Source: UBA4717 sp045536775 (GTDB taxonomy: Bacteria; Bacillota; Clostridia; Oscillospirales; CAG-272). From it: a stretch of 57,902 nucleotides of DNA. The DNA is taken from NCBI GenBank assembly GCA_045536775.1, contig JAZSOD010000010.1:1-57902 (forward strand), read 5' to 3'. The translations under genes were made by a program, and so were the position numbers. Below the pieces are notes generated by a model. It had not been told where the DNA came from. It was given only the letters and a program-made list of their open reading frames with translations, and searched no databases. Positions 35,301 through 44,800 of the stretch are shown piece by piece. The stretch's first letter is position 1. The number at the start of each line of letters is the position of its first letter.

Positions 35301-36811
35301 GTAATTCCCGTAAGCTCGGTTATATTCTCGGGGATGTGACATTCGGGGTCGGCAAAGGTGTTGAAGGTTTCAAGAACCCCCCCGTTTTTCATTCTTACCG
35401 CGCCGATCTCAGTTATCTTGCAGTTCTGGACGGACAGTCCCGTGGTTTCTATGTCGAATACCACGTACTCGTCCTCGAACGTGTTTTTTAAGTCGGTTTC
35501 AAGGTTTTCTCCGAAAAGCACACGCGCCGTATCGTCAACGAAATAATTTTCTATTCCGTAAATGACCTTGAAGTCCTCAAGCTTCTCGGCTTCAAGCATT
35601 ATATTGGGATACGCCTGCACGTTTGCGTGGTCGGTCACGGCGATCGCCTTGTGTCCCCACTTGTACGCGGTTTTAATAAGAGTCTCGGGCGGAATGAGCG
35701 CATCAAGCGTCGACATTTTGGTATGCGCGTGAAGCTCTACTCTCTTATTATCACTTTTGTCCTTGCGCTCGACAAGCTTAATTTTCATAAGTGAGCGCGG
35801 GATAAATATTACCTCACCGTCAAAATTGTCAACCTTGGTATAGCCGTCAACGACCACAGCCGTACCTTTTTTTATGTCTGCGTATTCCATTGCCTCCTTT
35901 GCGGGAAGCGGAGTTTTTATAAATATGGAGGAGTCGCGGTCGGTAATACCCATAGTCACCACGACCTTTTCCTTGCCGCGCATCTCCTTTTCTTCGTAGT
36001 AAAAGACCTCTCCCACCACGTTAAGCTTGCTTTTTGCCTCAGTAAGCTCACGCATCGGAGTTATCTCTCCTATCTCAAAGGTCGGGCCGATAAGCTCGGC
36101 AGGCTCTGAAAAATCAAATACGGTCGCGCCAATCCTCACGCTTGCAGCACTCTGCTCAAAAACGAAGTCACCGTTTGCAAGATTCATTCTTCTCTCAAAG
36201 CCCGTATAGTCCTGTATCGGATTCGTGTTTTCGGGGAGCTTTGTTCTGAAGGCGGACGGGTCTATCTTATGCTTTGAAAGTATATCCTCCTCAAGCGCTC
36301 TCATATATTCGGTATCGTGCAGATACTTTTCGTGTTCGGTTTCAATACCGACTCTTATCTTTACTCCAAAGTTTTCAAGCGCAACCTTTTCCATAACGCG
36401 CGCCGTATTGGCAATATCGAGCAGGTCAATGCCACCGTCGCCAAAGCCTATCTTCAAGGACAGCGCCGAATTCTCATAGGTGAAGGCATAGTCGAAGAAA
36501 AAGCCGTGAGCAAGCGCGCCCTCCCTCTCGGAGAGCGTTATAAGCATATCTATGCTCTCCCGACTTCCGAACAGATCAGAGGGGAAATGCGGCTCAAAGC
36601 GCGCAGAGTTAAGCTCGTACGCAGCCTTTATTCCCTGCTCCGTAGTCTCAAGAGCCTCGGGTGAAAATACAGAATCCGTCCATATTTCCATAAGCAGAAG
36701 CTTTCGCTCCTTGTCGGTCTTGACAAGGTGCTTCTGCACCGAATCAAGCACCTTTTTCTGTGTTTCGTCGGGACTAAACCGAGATAATATTTCAGCAATC
36801 GTCTTTGCCAT
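32312..36811 (-). CDS. polC: DNA polymerase III PolC-type alpha subunit
   Basis: A 1499-residue replicative polymerase, slightly longer than the usual 1430-1465. Domains in order: N-terminal domain, OB fold (about 240-340), PHP domain (HAHTKMSTLDALIPPETLI near 360), DEDD 3'-5' exonuclease (VVFDIETTGL near 452), then the polymerase core with the catalytic pair in DIDLNFSGD near 993 and zinc-binding cysteines (CPKCRYSEF, CPHCGEDMY). The C-terminal tail is Lys/Glu-rich and ends PEEEFDQISFF, which resembles a beta-clamp binding end. Promoter at 36865-36892. Confidence 0.97.
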   Translation of the reverse strand: MAKTIAEILSRFSPDETQKKVLDSVQKHLVKTDKERKLLLMEIWTDSVFSPEALETTEQGIKAAYELNSARFEPHFPSDLFGSRESIDMLITLSEREGALAHGFFFDYAFTYENSALSLKIGFGDGGIDLLDIANTARVMEKVALENFGVKIRVGIETEHEKYLHDTEYMRALEEDILSKHKIDPSAFRTKLPENTNPIQDYTGFERRMNLANGDFVFEQSAASVRIGATVFDFSEPAELIGPTFEIGEITPMRELTEAKSKLNVVGEVFYYEEKEMRGKEKVVVTMGITDRDSSIFIKTPLPAKEAMEYADIKKGTAVVVDGYTKVDNFDGEVIFIPRSLMKIKLVERKDKSDNKRVELHAHTKMSTLDALIPPETLIKTAYKWGHKAIAVTDHANVQAYPNIMLEAEKLEDFKVIYGIENYFVDDTARVLFGENLETDLKNTFEDEYVVFDIETTGLSVQNCKITEIGAVRMKNGGVLETFNTFADPECHIPENITELTGITDEMVAGAPSQDEAVKAFLDFAGDRILVAHNANFDASFIRRAAENAKIPFPNSYLDTVALSRFLNKGLKNHKLDTLAEYYELGNFNHHRASDDAEILARILKCMFDTLSKDGMRNLEELLREMSESADPLKARPYHQIILVKNLTGLKNLYKIVSQSYLTYYKRYPRTPKSVIDTHREGLILGSACEAGELYQAILNNATESEIERIARYYDYLEIQPLSNNAFMVDDGILPDMEAIRDINRRIYRLGKKLGKPVCATCDAHFLNKEDEIERQILVSNKYKDADRETGLYLRTTEEMLAEFEYLGKDEAYEVVVTNTNLIADMIEKIRPIPEGNYPPSLPGVNEELDEMCHKKAREMYEFEGKVPDIVSERLDRELKSIIGNGFAIMYMIAQKLVWNSESKGYLVGSRGSVGSSFAATMSGITEVNPLQPHYRCPKCRYSEFITDGSVGSGFDLPPKNCPHCGEDMYRDGHDIPFETFLGFYGDKSPDIDLNFSGDVQEDAHKYTEVLFGKENVFRAGTIGTLASKTAFGYVKKYLEERKILLPKAEVQRLVDGCTDVKKTTGQHPGGIIVVPREYDVYDFTPVQYPAEKESAGTITTHFTYKFLHDTILKLDILGHDVPTKYKWLEKYTNTSVLDVPMNDKKVYELFLSTKPLGVTEEDIGSPVGTYGLPEFGTKFVRQMLVDTKPQGFSDLLQISGLSHGTDVWLGNAKDLIDAGTCTISNVIGTRDSIMTYLLYKGVPPKDAFQIMEDTRKGKAPKTFTPERIQMMKDHNVPDWYIDSCLKIKYMFPKAHAAAYVISAIRLGWYKIYYPLEFYAAFLSVAPGGFDAEIVGKGIGAVKAYMKEIEKKGKEASQKEKDTYDIFQLVCECMARGIKFLNVDCRRSAASAFLPEDGKIRMPFSSLPGLGDTAAQNIVAAREESEFMSVEDMSTRCSLSKTLVELLRKNGALDGLNETNQMTLFDFAPLPKEKKEEKKAEAKAEAPKPEEEFDQISFF

Positions 36812-36864
36812 TTCAAAATCGTCCTTAATCTGTTATTTTATCAAGCATAAATCATATTACACTA

Positions 36865-36892
36865 ATTATATCATATCTGTCCCAAATTGCAA
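36865..36892 (-). promoter_or_regulatory. Sigma-A promoter of polC
   Basis: Minus strand: -35 TTGCAA (36887-36892), 16-base spacer, -10 TATAAT (36865-36870), about 54 bases before polC. It lies between polC and the araC-like gene, showing polC now has its own promoter. Confidence 0.7.
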
Positions 36893-36894
36893 GG

Positions 36895-37719
36895 TCAAAA
36901 TTGAGCATTTTTGTTTTGTGTCCTATATTCGGTCGGTGTTACGCCGTATTTTCTTTTGAACAGTCGACTGAAATACAGCTGATCCTCAAATCCGCAGTTG
37001 AGTGCTATCTCTCCGACACTCTGAACCGTTGACAAAAGCATTTCGCGCGACACCTTCAGACGCACGTCGTTCTGATACTTTACGGGTGTTGTGCCGGTGT
37101 ACTCCGAAAAGACGTGAGAAAACCTGCTTTTTGAGTATCCCGACTGACGTGCGAGCTCGTCAAGCGATATTTTTTTATTATAGTTGACGTTTATGTAAGT
37201 CAGCACGGGCAAAAGGGTTTGGTTTCGGTGCTTTTGTACGGGCTCGCGCACAAGCACGGACACGCGGTGCAAAAGCTCTATGAGCGAGGCGTTAGCTATG
37301 CTTTTCTCTCCCGACAGAAAATGTCTCTGTATCATACGCGAGTATATGTCGCACAACTCTGTATCGGGCTCTGAAAAATAAACTCCGCCGTTCAGTCCGC
37401 AGTCGGTCATTATTTCGGATGCCGCCGTCCCCGTGAAGTGACACCACATTGAGCTGCTGTGCGGTTTGTTCTCATATCTGTGCTCCTCGTGAGGCTCGTA
37501 TATGACCAGATCTCCTGCGCTGAGCGTGTAGGTCTTGCCCTGATGAAGCACGCTGTATTCTCCGCCCGTAACGAGCAGAATATGATAGTCGACTCTGCCT
37601 TTTTTTCTCGTGACGAGCTGACCCTGCGATACGTTCTGAAACCCGCAGCTGTTAACCTTAAGATATTTATCGGTTGAGAAATTACTTATATCGTTTTTGT
37701 TTCCGTCCCATATAATCAT
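36895..37719 (-). CDS. AraC family transcriptional regulator
   Basis: A 274-residue regulator. An N-terminal cupin-like sensor (YHILLVTGGEYSVLHQGKTY, then GDLVIYEPHEEHRYE) is followed by a C-terminal pair of helix-turn-helix motifs (SLDELARQSGYSKSRFSHVF; IALNCGFEDQLYFSRLFK). It is divergent from a GH4 alpha-galactosidase gene, sharing a 134-base intergenic region, and probably controls it in response to a sugar. ATG at 37719 has GGAGG upstream. Confidence 0.9.
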   Translation of the reverse strand: MIIWDGNKNDISNFSTDKYLKVNSCGFQNVSQGQLVTRKKGRVDYHILLVTGGEYSVLHQGKTYTLSAGDLVIYEPHEEHRYENKPHSSSMWCHFTGTAASEIMTDCGLNGGVYFSEPDTELCDIYSRMIQRHFLSGEKSIANASLIELLHRVSVLVREPVQKHRNQTLLPVLTYINVNYNKKISLDELARQSGYSKSRFSHVFSEYTGTTPVKYQNDVRLKVSREMLLSTVQSVGEIALNCGFEDQLYFSRLFKRKYGVTPTEYRTQNKNAQF

Positions 37720-37793
37720 AGCCGCACCTCCGTTTATAAAACCATGATACCATAATTCAGCATTTTTGTCCATACGGTTTGCAAGATTTTACA

Positions 37794-37822
37794 TTTACAT
37801 TAAAGACTGCTGCATATACAAT
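37794..37822 (+). promoter_or_regulatory. Promoter of the GH4 gene
   Basis: Plus strand: -35 TTTACA (37794-37799), 17-base spacer, -10 TACAAT (37817-37822), 32 bases before the GH4 ATG. A site for the divergent AraC-type regulator would be expected just upstream, but no clear repeat is seen. Confidence 0.65.
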
Positions 37823-37853
37823 GAAAGCAACAACCGTGAAGGGAGAAAATTAA

Positions 37854-39167
37854 ATGAAAAAATTTGCTTTTATCGGCGCGGGAAGCCTGCAGTTTACAAC
37901 AAGCTGCGTTCGCGATCTTCTTACCTTTGATGCCTTTAAGGACTGCGAAATTGCGCTTATGGACATCAATCCGTCAAATCTCGCAAACATCGAAAAAATA
38001 GTCAGAGATATCGTAGAAAAGATGAACTGTCCGAGGTGCAAGGTTGTTGCCACTCCCGACCGTGTTGAAGCCCTGAAGGGTGCTGACGGTGTTCTCTGCA
38101 CGGTTTTCAACGGCGACATCGACATCTGGCAATACGACATTATTATCCCGAAGAAATACGGTATTGATATCAACGTCGGTGACACGAGAAGCATATCGGG
38201 TATTTTCAGAGCGCTCAGAAACATTCCTCTTATGCTCGATATTTGCAAGGATATTGAAAAATACTGTCCGAACGCGGTCTTCTTGAACTACACAAATCCT
38301 ATGTCTATGCTCTGCGGCGCAATGCAGAGATATTCAAACGTTGAGGTGACGGGACTTTGCCACAGCGTTCAGAGTACGGCGCAAATGCTCGCCGAGTGGC
38401 TGGGTGTTCCGTTTGATGAGCTTACCTATAAGAGTATGGGTGTAAACCACCAGTCCTTCTACACGGTGCTTGAGCACAACGGAGAGGACCTTTACCCGAG
38501 ACTCAAGGAGCTTGTCAAGGACCCCGAGGTATATAACCGCGAGCAGGTTCGTAACGAAATGCTCTTAAAGCTCGGATACTACGTTACCGAGTCAAGCGGA
38601 CATAATTCCGAATACAATCAGTGGTTCAGAAAGAGACCCGACCTTATCGAAAAATACTGCACTCACGGAACGAACTGGAATCCCGGTGAGCACGCGTATT
38701 CGCTCAATCTTCGCAAAGACAGACGTGAGAATATACAGAAGCACTACGACCAATGGTACGAGAAGGAATTCGACCCCAAAAAGAGTCCCGAGTATGCGGC
38801 AGACATATTCAACGCGCGCCTCGGCGACGGCAAGCCGTTTATATTCAACGGAAACGTAATAAACAACGGTTCTATCCCAAATCTTCCCGCCAACGCTTGC
38901 GTTGAGGCACCCGTTGTTGCCGACAGAATGGGCTTCAAGACCACGATAGCAGGTCCTCTGCCCGAGCACATTGCGATACTCGTAAACACCACTGCGAGAA
39001 TGGAAACGCTCGTTGTTGAGGCGGCTATGAAAAAGAGCCGTGAGATGGTTTATCACGCGGTTTATATGGATCCCCTCTCATCCGCGGTATGCTCTATGGA
39101 TGAGATCAAGAATATGTGCGACGAGCTGTTCGAGATCAACAAGGATTTCCTTGGAGATTACAGATAA
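37854..39167 (+). CDS. melA: Glycoside hydrolase family 4, probable alpha-galactosidase
   Basis: A 437-residue GH4 enzyme. The NAD site is FIGAGSLQFTTSCVRDL. The metal-site cysteine is Cys169 in the CHSV motif and the histidine His199 in VNHQSF. The CHSV form marks alpha-galactosidases (CHEV alpha-glucosidases, CNVP phospho-glycosidases). GH4 enzymes work by NAD-dependent oxidation and elimination, need Mn and reducing conditions, and act in the cytoplasm. GGGAG precedes the ATG. No matching transporter is adjacent. Confidence 0.93.
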   Translation: MKKFAFIGAGSLQFTTSCVRDLLTFDAFKDCEIALMDINPSNLANIEKIVRDIVEKMNCPRCKVVATPDRVEALKGADGVLCTVFNGDIDIWQYDIIIPKKYGIDINVGDTRSISGIFRALRNIPLMLDICKDIEKYCPNAVFLNYTNPMSMLCGAMQRYSNVEVTGLCHSVQSTAQMLAEWLGVPFDELTYKSMGVNHQSFYTVLEHNGEDLYPRLKELVKDPEVYNREQVRNEMLLKLGYYVTESSGHNSEYNQWFRKRPDLIEKYCTHGTNWNPGEHAYSLNLRKDRRENIQKHYDQWYEKEFDPKKSPEYAADIFNARLGDGKPFIFNGNVINNGSIPNLPANACVEAPVVADRMGFKTTIAGPLPEHIAILVNTTARMETLVVEAAMKKSREMVYHAVYMDPLSSAVCSMDEIKNMCDELFEINKDFLGDYR

Positions 39168-39376
39168 GCGAAATTAAATAAATCAAAATCGGAATCAAAA
39201 AATACTCAGCTTCAGTTATTGTAGGATATACAAATAGCGGAGAAATGCTTTTGTATGATTTGATTGATATGGAGCCTGTTAACTTCGCAATAAAAAAGAA
39301 AGTGTCCCCAACCGGCCGTCGAATTCTGCGAAGAATTCAGCCGCCGACAGAGAGGAACCACTTTCTAACAACAGAA

Positions 39377-39495
39377 TACCACAAAATCAGTCTGCTGTCA
39401 ATAGTAATAATATGCAATCTGAGCAAAGTTATTACGATAACGACGTTGCAGCTGAAGCTTCTGCAAGAGATGCGGCGTTTTTCATTGAGGATATT
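39377..39495 (+). repeat. Direct repeat shared with 44880-44998
   Basis: About 119 bases, colinear with offset 5503, including a FIED-encoding segment; the two copies are similar with scattered substitutions. Confidence 0.8.
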
Positions 39496-40218
39496 GTCGA
39501 GGATGAGGACGGAAACATACACGAAAACACTCTTGTTGCACCTAAAAAGTCGGCTTCGCTTAAAAACAATTTATCTATGTCAGACGTAGACAATTTAAGG
39601 GAAATCTACAAAGAGAAAGGCGAAATATCTGTTAATGATTTCGCGTCGAAAGACATTAAAGCTTCGGAAAATTGGGCAAAAAATTTTTATTCCGAAATTG
39701 GGAATAAATCTCCGTTCTTTAGAGCTTGGTTTGGTGATTGGAGAGCTAACGAAAAAACAAAAGTTTCTATCGTCTTTGCTAACAAAAAAACAGGCAAAAA
39801 TCCAAGAGGCACTTTCATAAATAAAGATACTGGATGAAATATAAATTCATCAAGCGTTGGATACGATGAAACTGTTTCGCATAGTGGCAAGGACAAGCTT
39901 TCTCTTATTGCGATGAGAAGCATTGATGAAATTATTAAAAATTCTATTTTGTTTGATACAGAAGTTTCGTCGTGTGACAGAGGAAAAAAATCAATTTATA
40001 CTGCTTTCATGCATAAATTTTATTCTTGTGTTGCAATTGATGGCAAACATTACATTGCAAAAATGGCAGTAGACGAAAGTTATGCACCCGGGCAAAATGA
40101 TACGAATAAAAAGTTTTACCACGTAAGAGCAATAAAAATAGAACCCATATCGTCCGTGGGAATAGGTGTAAACCACATACCCATTATGGACGAAACAGGT
40201 TCTGTTATTATAGTATCA

Positions 40219-40270
40219 GATTTGTTCAATCTTGTCAAGACTTACGACAAGGAATTTAATCCCAAGCCTG
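40219..40270 (+). repeat. Direct repeat, 52 bases, identical to 42938-42989
   Basis: Encodes the SDLFNLVKTYDKEFNPKP stretch in both copies; identical across 52 bases by eye. Confidence 0.85.
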
Positions 40271-40340
40271 TGTCTTCCGCCGCATTTTTGCTATTCTTCA
40301 ATAAAAACTTTTGACTTACTTCTAAATACCCCGTAAAATT

Positions 40341-41669
40341 TCATTCAAGAAAGCACTCAATAACATTGTCATCATACTGTGCAATGCGTTCCTGTAATTT
40401 CTTTAGCCTTTTTTTGGCTACATCAAAGCCTTTCTCTGCGGATTGTGTGTACCATTTAATAGCCTCATTATAATCTCTTTCAACTCCATTGCCATGTTCG
40501 TAGCAAAAGCCAAGATTATGCTGAGCATAAAAATTCCCCTTTTCAGCCGAAAGCCTGAAAAAACGTGCCGCCTCTGTATAATTCTTTTCTACTACCTCCC
40601 CGTCACAGTAACAACACCCCATAGCATTCAGACCTTGAGAGTCTCCCTGCGCCGCAGACAATTCATATAGACGAAATGCCTCGGCAACATTCTTTTCCAC
40701 TCCAAATCCGTTTTTGTAACAATACCCGAGGGAATGTTGCGCAAAGGCATCGCCCTGCTCTGCCGATAGCATATACCAACGTACTGCCTCTGTGTAATCT
40801 TTATCTACTCCTATGCCCGTTTCATAACAATGTCCTAAATTATACTGTGATCTGGAATTCCCTCGTTCCGCTGATAGTCTGTACCAGTATACTGCCTCTG
40901 TGTAGTTTTTTTCTACTCCCCGGCCATGCTCGTAACAAAGTCCCAAATTACACTGTGACTTAGTATTCCCTTGTTCTGCCGACAGTCTGTACCAATATAC
41001 TGCCTCTGTGTAGTTTTTTTCTACTCCATTTCCATATTCATAGCAAACTCCCAAGCTAAATTGCGAATTTGCGTTTCCTTGTTCTGCCGACAGTCTGTAC
41101 CAATATACTGCCCTTGTGTAATTCTGTTCCACACCCCTACCATGATAATAACATTCCGCAAGTCCATTCTGAGCAGCGTTGTTACCGCTTTCTACACCAC
41201 GCCTATATAGACGAAATGCCTCACTATAGTCCTTTGCAATCCCTAGTCCATAATAATAGGCTTTAGCAAGATTGTAAATTGCCCCACGATTTCCCTGCTC
41301 TGAAGACAGTTTAAACAACAGAACCGATTCTTCAAGATTCTTTTCAACAGCAAAACCTGTCTTATAACAAATCCCCAAATAATTCTGAGCCCGATGATCA
41401 CCAAGCTTGGATATTTTTTCCAATTTTGAAATATCAGCATCACCGCGCTTAAAAGCAATATACAAGCTCATATCATCTTCTTGCATCTGACCAAATCTTT
41501 TAAAGTAACCTTTTTCACCTGATAGTTTTATAGTAATCACTTTGTGGAATTTAGCCAGATAGTTCTCCGTGTCGTAATCCACATTCTTGGGATACGGCAC
41601 ATTTTGAAATGAACATTTAGGGCATCTCTTTAACGACGTTTCAAATCCGCAACACAAGCAAGCACCCAT
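40341..41669 (-). CDS. Zinc-ribbon Sel1-repeat protein
   Basis: A 442-residue protein. The N-terminus has a C4 zinc ribbon (ACLCCGF, then RCPKCSF), then about 75 unassigned residues, then nine full 36-residue Sel1 repeats plus a partial tenth (examples: GNANSQFSLGVCYEYGNGVE, GNSRSQYNLGHCYETGIGVD). Sel1 repeats form protein-binding solenoids. Some repeats are nearly identical, so the array was expanded recently. Function is unknown. It is driven from the opposite strand to the toxin fragments and may be an immunity protein, adaptor or passenger; this is inference. ATG at 41669 has AAGGAG upstream. A gene start at an upstream in-frame ATG is possible. Confidence 0.85.
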   Translation of the reverse strand: MGACLCCGFETSLKRCPKCSFQNVPYPKNVDYDTENYLAKFHKVITIKLSGEKGYFKRFGQMQEDDMSLYIAFKRGDADISKLEKISKLGDHRAQNYLGICYKTGFAVEKNLEESVLLFKLSSEQGNRGAIYNLAKAYYYGLGIAKDYSEAFRLYRRGVESGNNAAQNGLAECYYHGRGVEQNYTRAVYWYRLSAEQGNANSQFSLGVCYEYGNGVEKNYTEAVYWYRLSAEQGNTKSQCNLGLCYEHGRGVEKNYTEAVYWYRLSAERGNSRSQYNLGHCYETGIGVDKDYTEAVRWYMLSAEQGDAFAQHSLGYCYKNGFGVEKNVAEAFRLYELSAAQGDSQGLNAMGCCYCDGEVVEKNYTEAARFFRLSAEKGNFYAQHNLGFCYEHGNGVERDYNEAIKWYTQSAEKGFDVAKKRLKKLQERIAQYDDNVIECFLE

Positions 41670-41773
41670 AATTCTACAGTCTCCTTCACAGAGCATTAAA
41701 CTGGTAAAGACAGTCGACAACAGTAAAACGGAAGCCCATTCGTTTCACCAATATCTAAGACTGTCTTCATTCA

Positions 41774-41802
41774 ATTATATGCTTTTTTTACGCTATTGTC
41801 AA
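41774..41802 (-). promoter_or_regulatory. Perfect consensus sigma-A promoter of the Sel1 gene
   Basis: Minus strand: -35 TTGACA (41797-41802), 17-base spacer, -10 TATAAT (41774-41779), about 105 bases before the start. Both hexamers match consensus exactly. Confidence 0.85.
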
Positions 41803-41824
41803 CATTGAAAAGTTCTATGCGGAA

Positions 41825-44800
41825 ATGCCGAACGTTGCTCAGAGATTCCTCAATGCGATCAAGCGCTTTGTTGCAAGGATAAAGAGAGCTTTCGGCAAGT
41901 CTGATTCTGCAAGCGAGCTTGAGAGGGCGGCTGAGCTCTGGGAGGCTTCGCTTTACAGAATACGCAGAAACGTTGACAAGCAGCGCGCACGCGAAGAAAA
42001 GAAGGCGGCAAAGGCTGAGAAAAAGGCTGCCGAAGAGGACAACACCGTTATAGACGCCCGTATAAACAAAAATGCCGACCTTGATATCGGAGAAACCGAT
42101 ACAGAGGTCGACGCGCTTGGTATATATGATGAGGAATACGAGGGTGACGACGTTTCGTATGACGAAGATCCTGCGCAGGACTACTATGACGGTCCGGGCG
42201 TAGATGATGGCACCGGATTTGAGGACGTGTCTGAGGATGACGATGCCGGGGATGATGGCGACGGGGGCAGTGCGTACTTCATTGAGGATATTGACGATGA
42301 GGCTGTAAATACGCTTCGTTCAATCGGAGAGAAATCTGTCAACGAATTTGCGTCAGAGGAGTTAAAGAAAGCCGAGCCGTTTGCTCGAAAATTGTGGAAA
42401 GAGCTCGGAGTAAAATCACCTTTCTTCCGCGCGTGGTTTGGTGATTGGAGGGCGAACGATGCGAGCAAAGTTTCTATTACTGAAGTCGAAACCATAAATA
42501 TTGATGATGCGGTAATGGCAAACGGAGATTATAAAATCGAAGACACCGGATGGACTATTCACGCCGGGAAAACACTTCGCGAGGAAACAAAGCACTATGC
42601 TCGCGAAAAGAAGATATCCGTGAGAGCTTTGTCAACAATAGAACAAATTCTTAACAATTCTGTTCTTTTGGATACCGAAGTTTCAGTTCCTGATTCAAAA
42701 AATAAGTCGGACGGGACAGCTTTGATGCACAAACTGTATACTATCATACAGTATGATGGCAAATTATATATAGCTAAAACGACCGTAGAAGAATATTTGG
42801 ACACAAATTCCAAAACGATTAAACGCAAAGGTTATCATCTTCGCGCAATAAAAATAGAGACAGCCGGCGGACGCGCGACGGAAGAAACTTCCGCCTCCAC
42901 ATCAAGGCCTGACACTGTCTCTATAAACAGTATATCCGATTTGTTCAATCTTGTCAAGACTTACGACAAGGAATTTAATCCCAAGCCTGCGTCAAAGATC
43001 GTAAACGAAGACGGTACGCCTAAGGTAATGTATCACGGTAGTAATGCGAAATTTACTGTCTTTGACAAGAGAAAAGCAAAGTCGTCCGGATATTACGGCC
43101 GAGGATTCTATTTCTCAGACAGCAATAATCAAGCAGGCCTGTATGGAGAGCAGTACAGTGTATATCTTGACGTCAAAAATCCGTTAAAACCGGGAGGAAA
43201 CAAGATATCTGGCGCTCAATTACATAACTTTCTTAAGGCTGTCGCCGAAAACGAAGATTATTCTATCGAGAATTACGGCACGTATGATATCGCAAAAATC
43301 GCAAATAGCATAACAAGCACCGACACTTTTGCGGTAATAAGCGATATTAACGCTACCGCGATAGGCGATTTCGTCGAGGCCGTTAAGTTGTTCAACGAGG
43401 TAAATGGCACGAAATATGACGGAATAGTCGTCCCCACCGAAACCGTTGTATTCGAATCTACGCAAATAAAATCTGCCACTGATAATATCGGAACATTTAA
43501 CAAAAACGACCCCGATATTATGATGTTCATCGAGGACGTTGAGGACGTTGGTGCTTACGTAACCTCGTCAGAGCTTGAGGCGAATGCCAAGAAGCATATC
43601 AACGCGAGAGCTTCAAATGAGATCACCGATATGGGTATTCGTAAAATGGCGAGAGAAACAAAAATACCCGAGGCGGATCTTCAGAACCTGCGAAGAATAT
43701 ACAGAAGGTGCCGACTTAATAAGGGCGACTCCGAGGAGTTCAACAGGCTTATTTCTATTGCACGCGGTCTTGCTACTACTTCTCTTATGAGACATTCCGG
43801 AAGCGATAAAGTTTACTACAACGGGGTTTCCGAAAAAATCGTGGACACTGTTGCAAACGAGCTTATCAGGATGATAGCCGATGACACATATACTACTCCC
43901 GATGACGTCAAAGCCGAGCTCGAGAGGGCGGCTGAGCTCTGGGAGGCTTCGCTTTACAGAATACGCAGAAACGTTGACAAGCAGCGCGCTCATTCGGAAA
44001 AACAGGCGGCAAAGGCTGAGAAAAATGCTACCGAAGAAGACAACACCGTTATAGACGCCCGTATAAACAAAAATGCCGACCTTGATATCGGAGAAACCGA
44101 TACAGAGGTCGACGCGCTTGGTATATATGATGAGGAATACGAGGGTGATGACGTTTCGTATGACGAAGATCCTGCGGAGGATTACTATAACGGCCCGAAA
44201 AGTGAAGACGACGAGTTAGAGAATCTGTCCGGGAATAGTGATTCCGAGAATGATGGCGACGGGGATAATCCGAGTTTCATTGAGGATTTTGATGTGGATT
44301 CTCCTCAAATAATAACAAACTACAGTGACGCTATTGATAACATTTTGACGGTATCAGATGATGATGCAAAAAAATATGCAGAAAACAGAACGGTTGTGGA
44401 AGTCTGTGCTAATACTCCCTCTGTTATACTTGACAATGTAACAGAAGCTAAAAACTTAAAAATAATCATAAACTACACAAAGCTCTACCTTGCAGTAAGA
44501 AAAAGCGGCATTATAAAAGGAAATTATCATAATCTTGGAGCTGAAGTAGCAAAGAACTTGCACAAATATTTAGAAAATCCGGATGCAATTATCAGATTAG
44601 ACAACGGAAGACTAAATGTTTTATTCACCGTAAAAACCTCGAACGGAAATAACGGGCTAATTTCCGTTGAACTCAATAGCACAAAAGACGTTGGCGGAAA
44701 AAACGAGAAATATAATGTAATCGTTACCGTTATGAGTTCAAATAACAATTACATTAAAAATCTTACCTCTCGTCCCGGAGTCTCGGTCAAATACAAAAGA

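Larger units (their letters stand above)
39182..40314 (+). pseudogene. Polyvalent toxin-module fragment A (decayed)
   Basis: Not one intact gene. Reading VIVGYTNSGEMLLYDLIDM, then, after a one-base slip in the A6 run near 39293, NRPSNSAKNSAADREEPL and the LPD3-like stretch SPFFRAWFGDWRANE. A TGA at 39835-39837 replaces the Trp codon found at the same place in fragment B (DTGW). The frame then continues to SDLFNLVKTYDKEFNPKP and ends in unrelated sequence. It has matches in the modules of the gene at 41825-45193, so it is a degraded paralogue. Two separate disabling changes show decay. No start codon or ribosome site fits. Confidence 0.75.

Noticed and set aside
39835..39837. TGA read as tryptophan or selenocysteine
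   Set aside because: TGA ends many clear genes here and no SECIS-like hairpin follows; decay explains it better.
40341..41300. Regularly spaced repeated DNA that resembles a CRISPR array
   Set aside because: The 108-base period equals 36 codons and the frame encodes Sel1 repeats; the repeats are not identical and there are no unique spacers.
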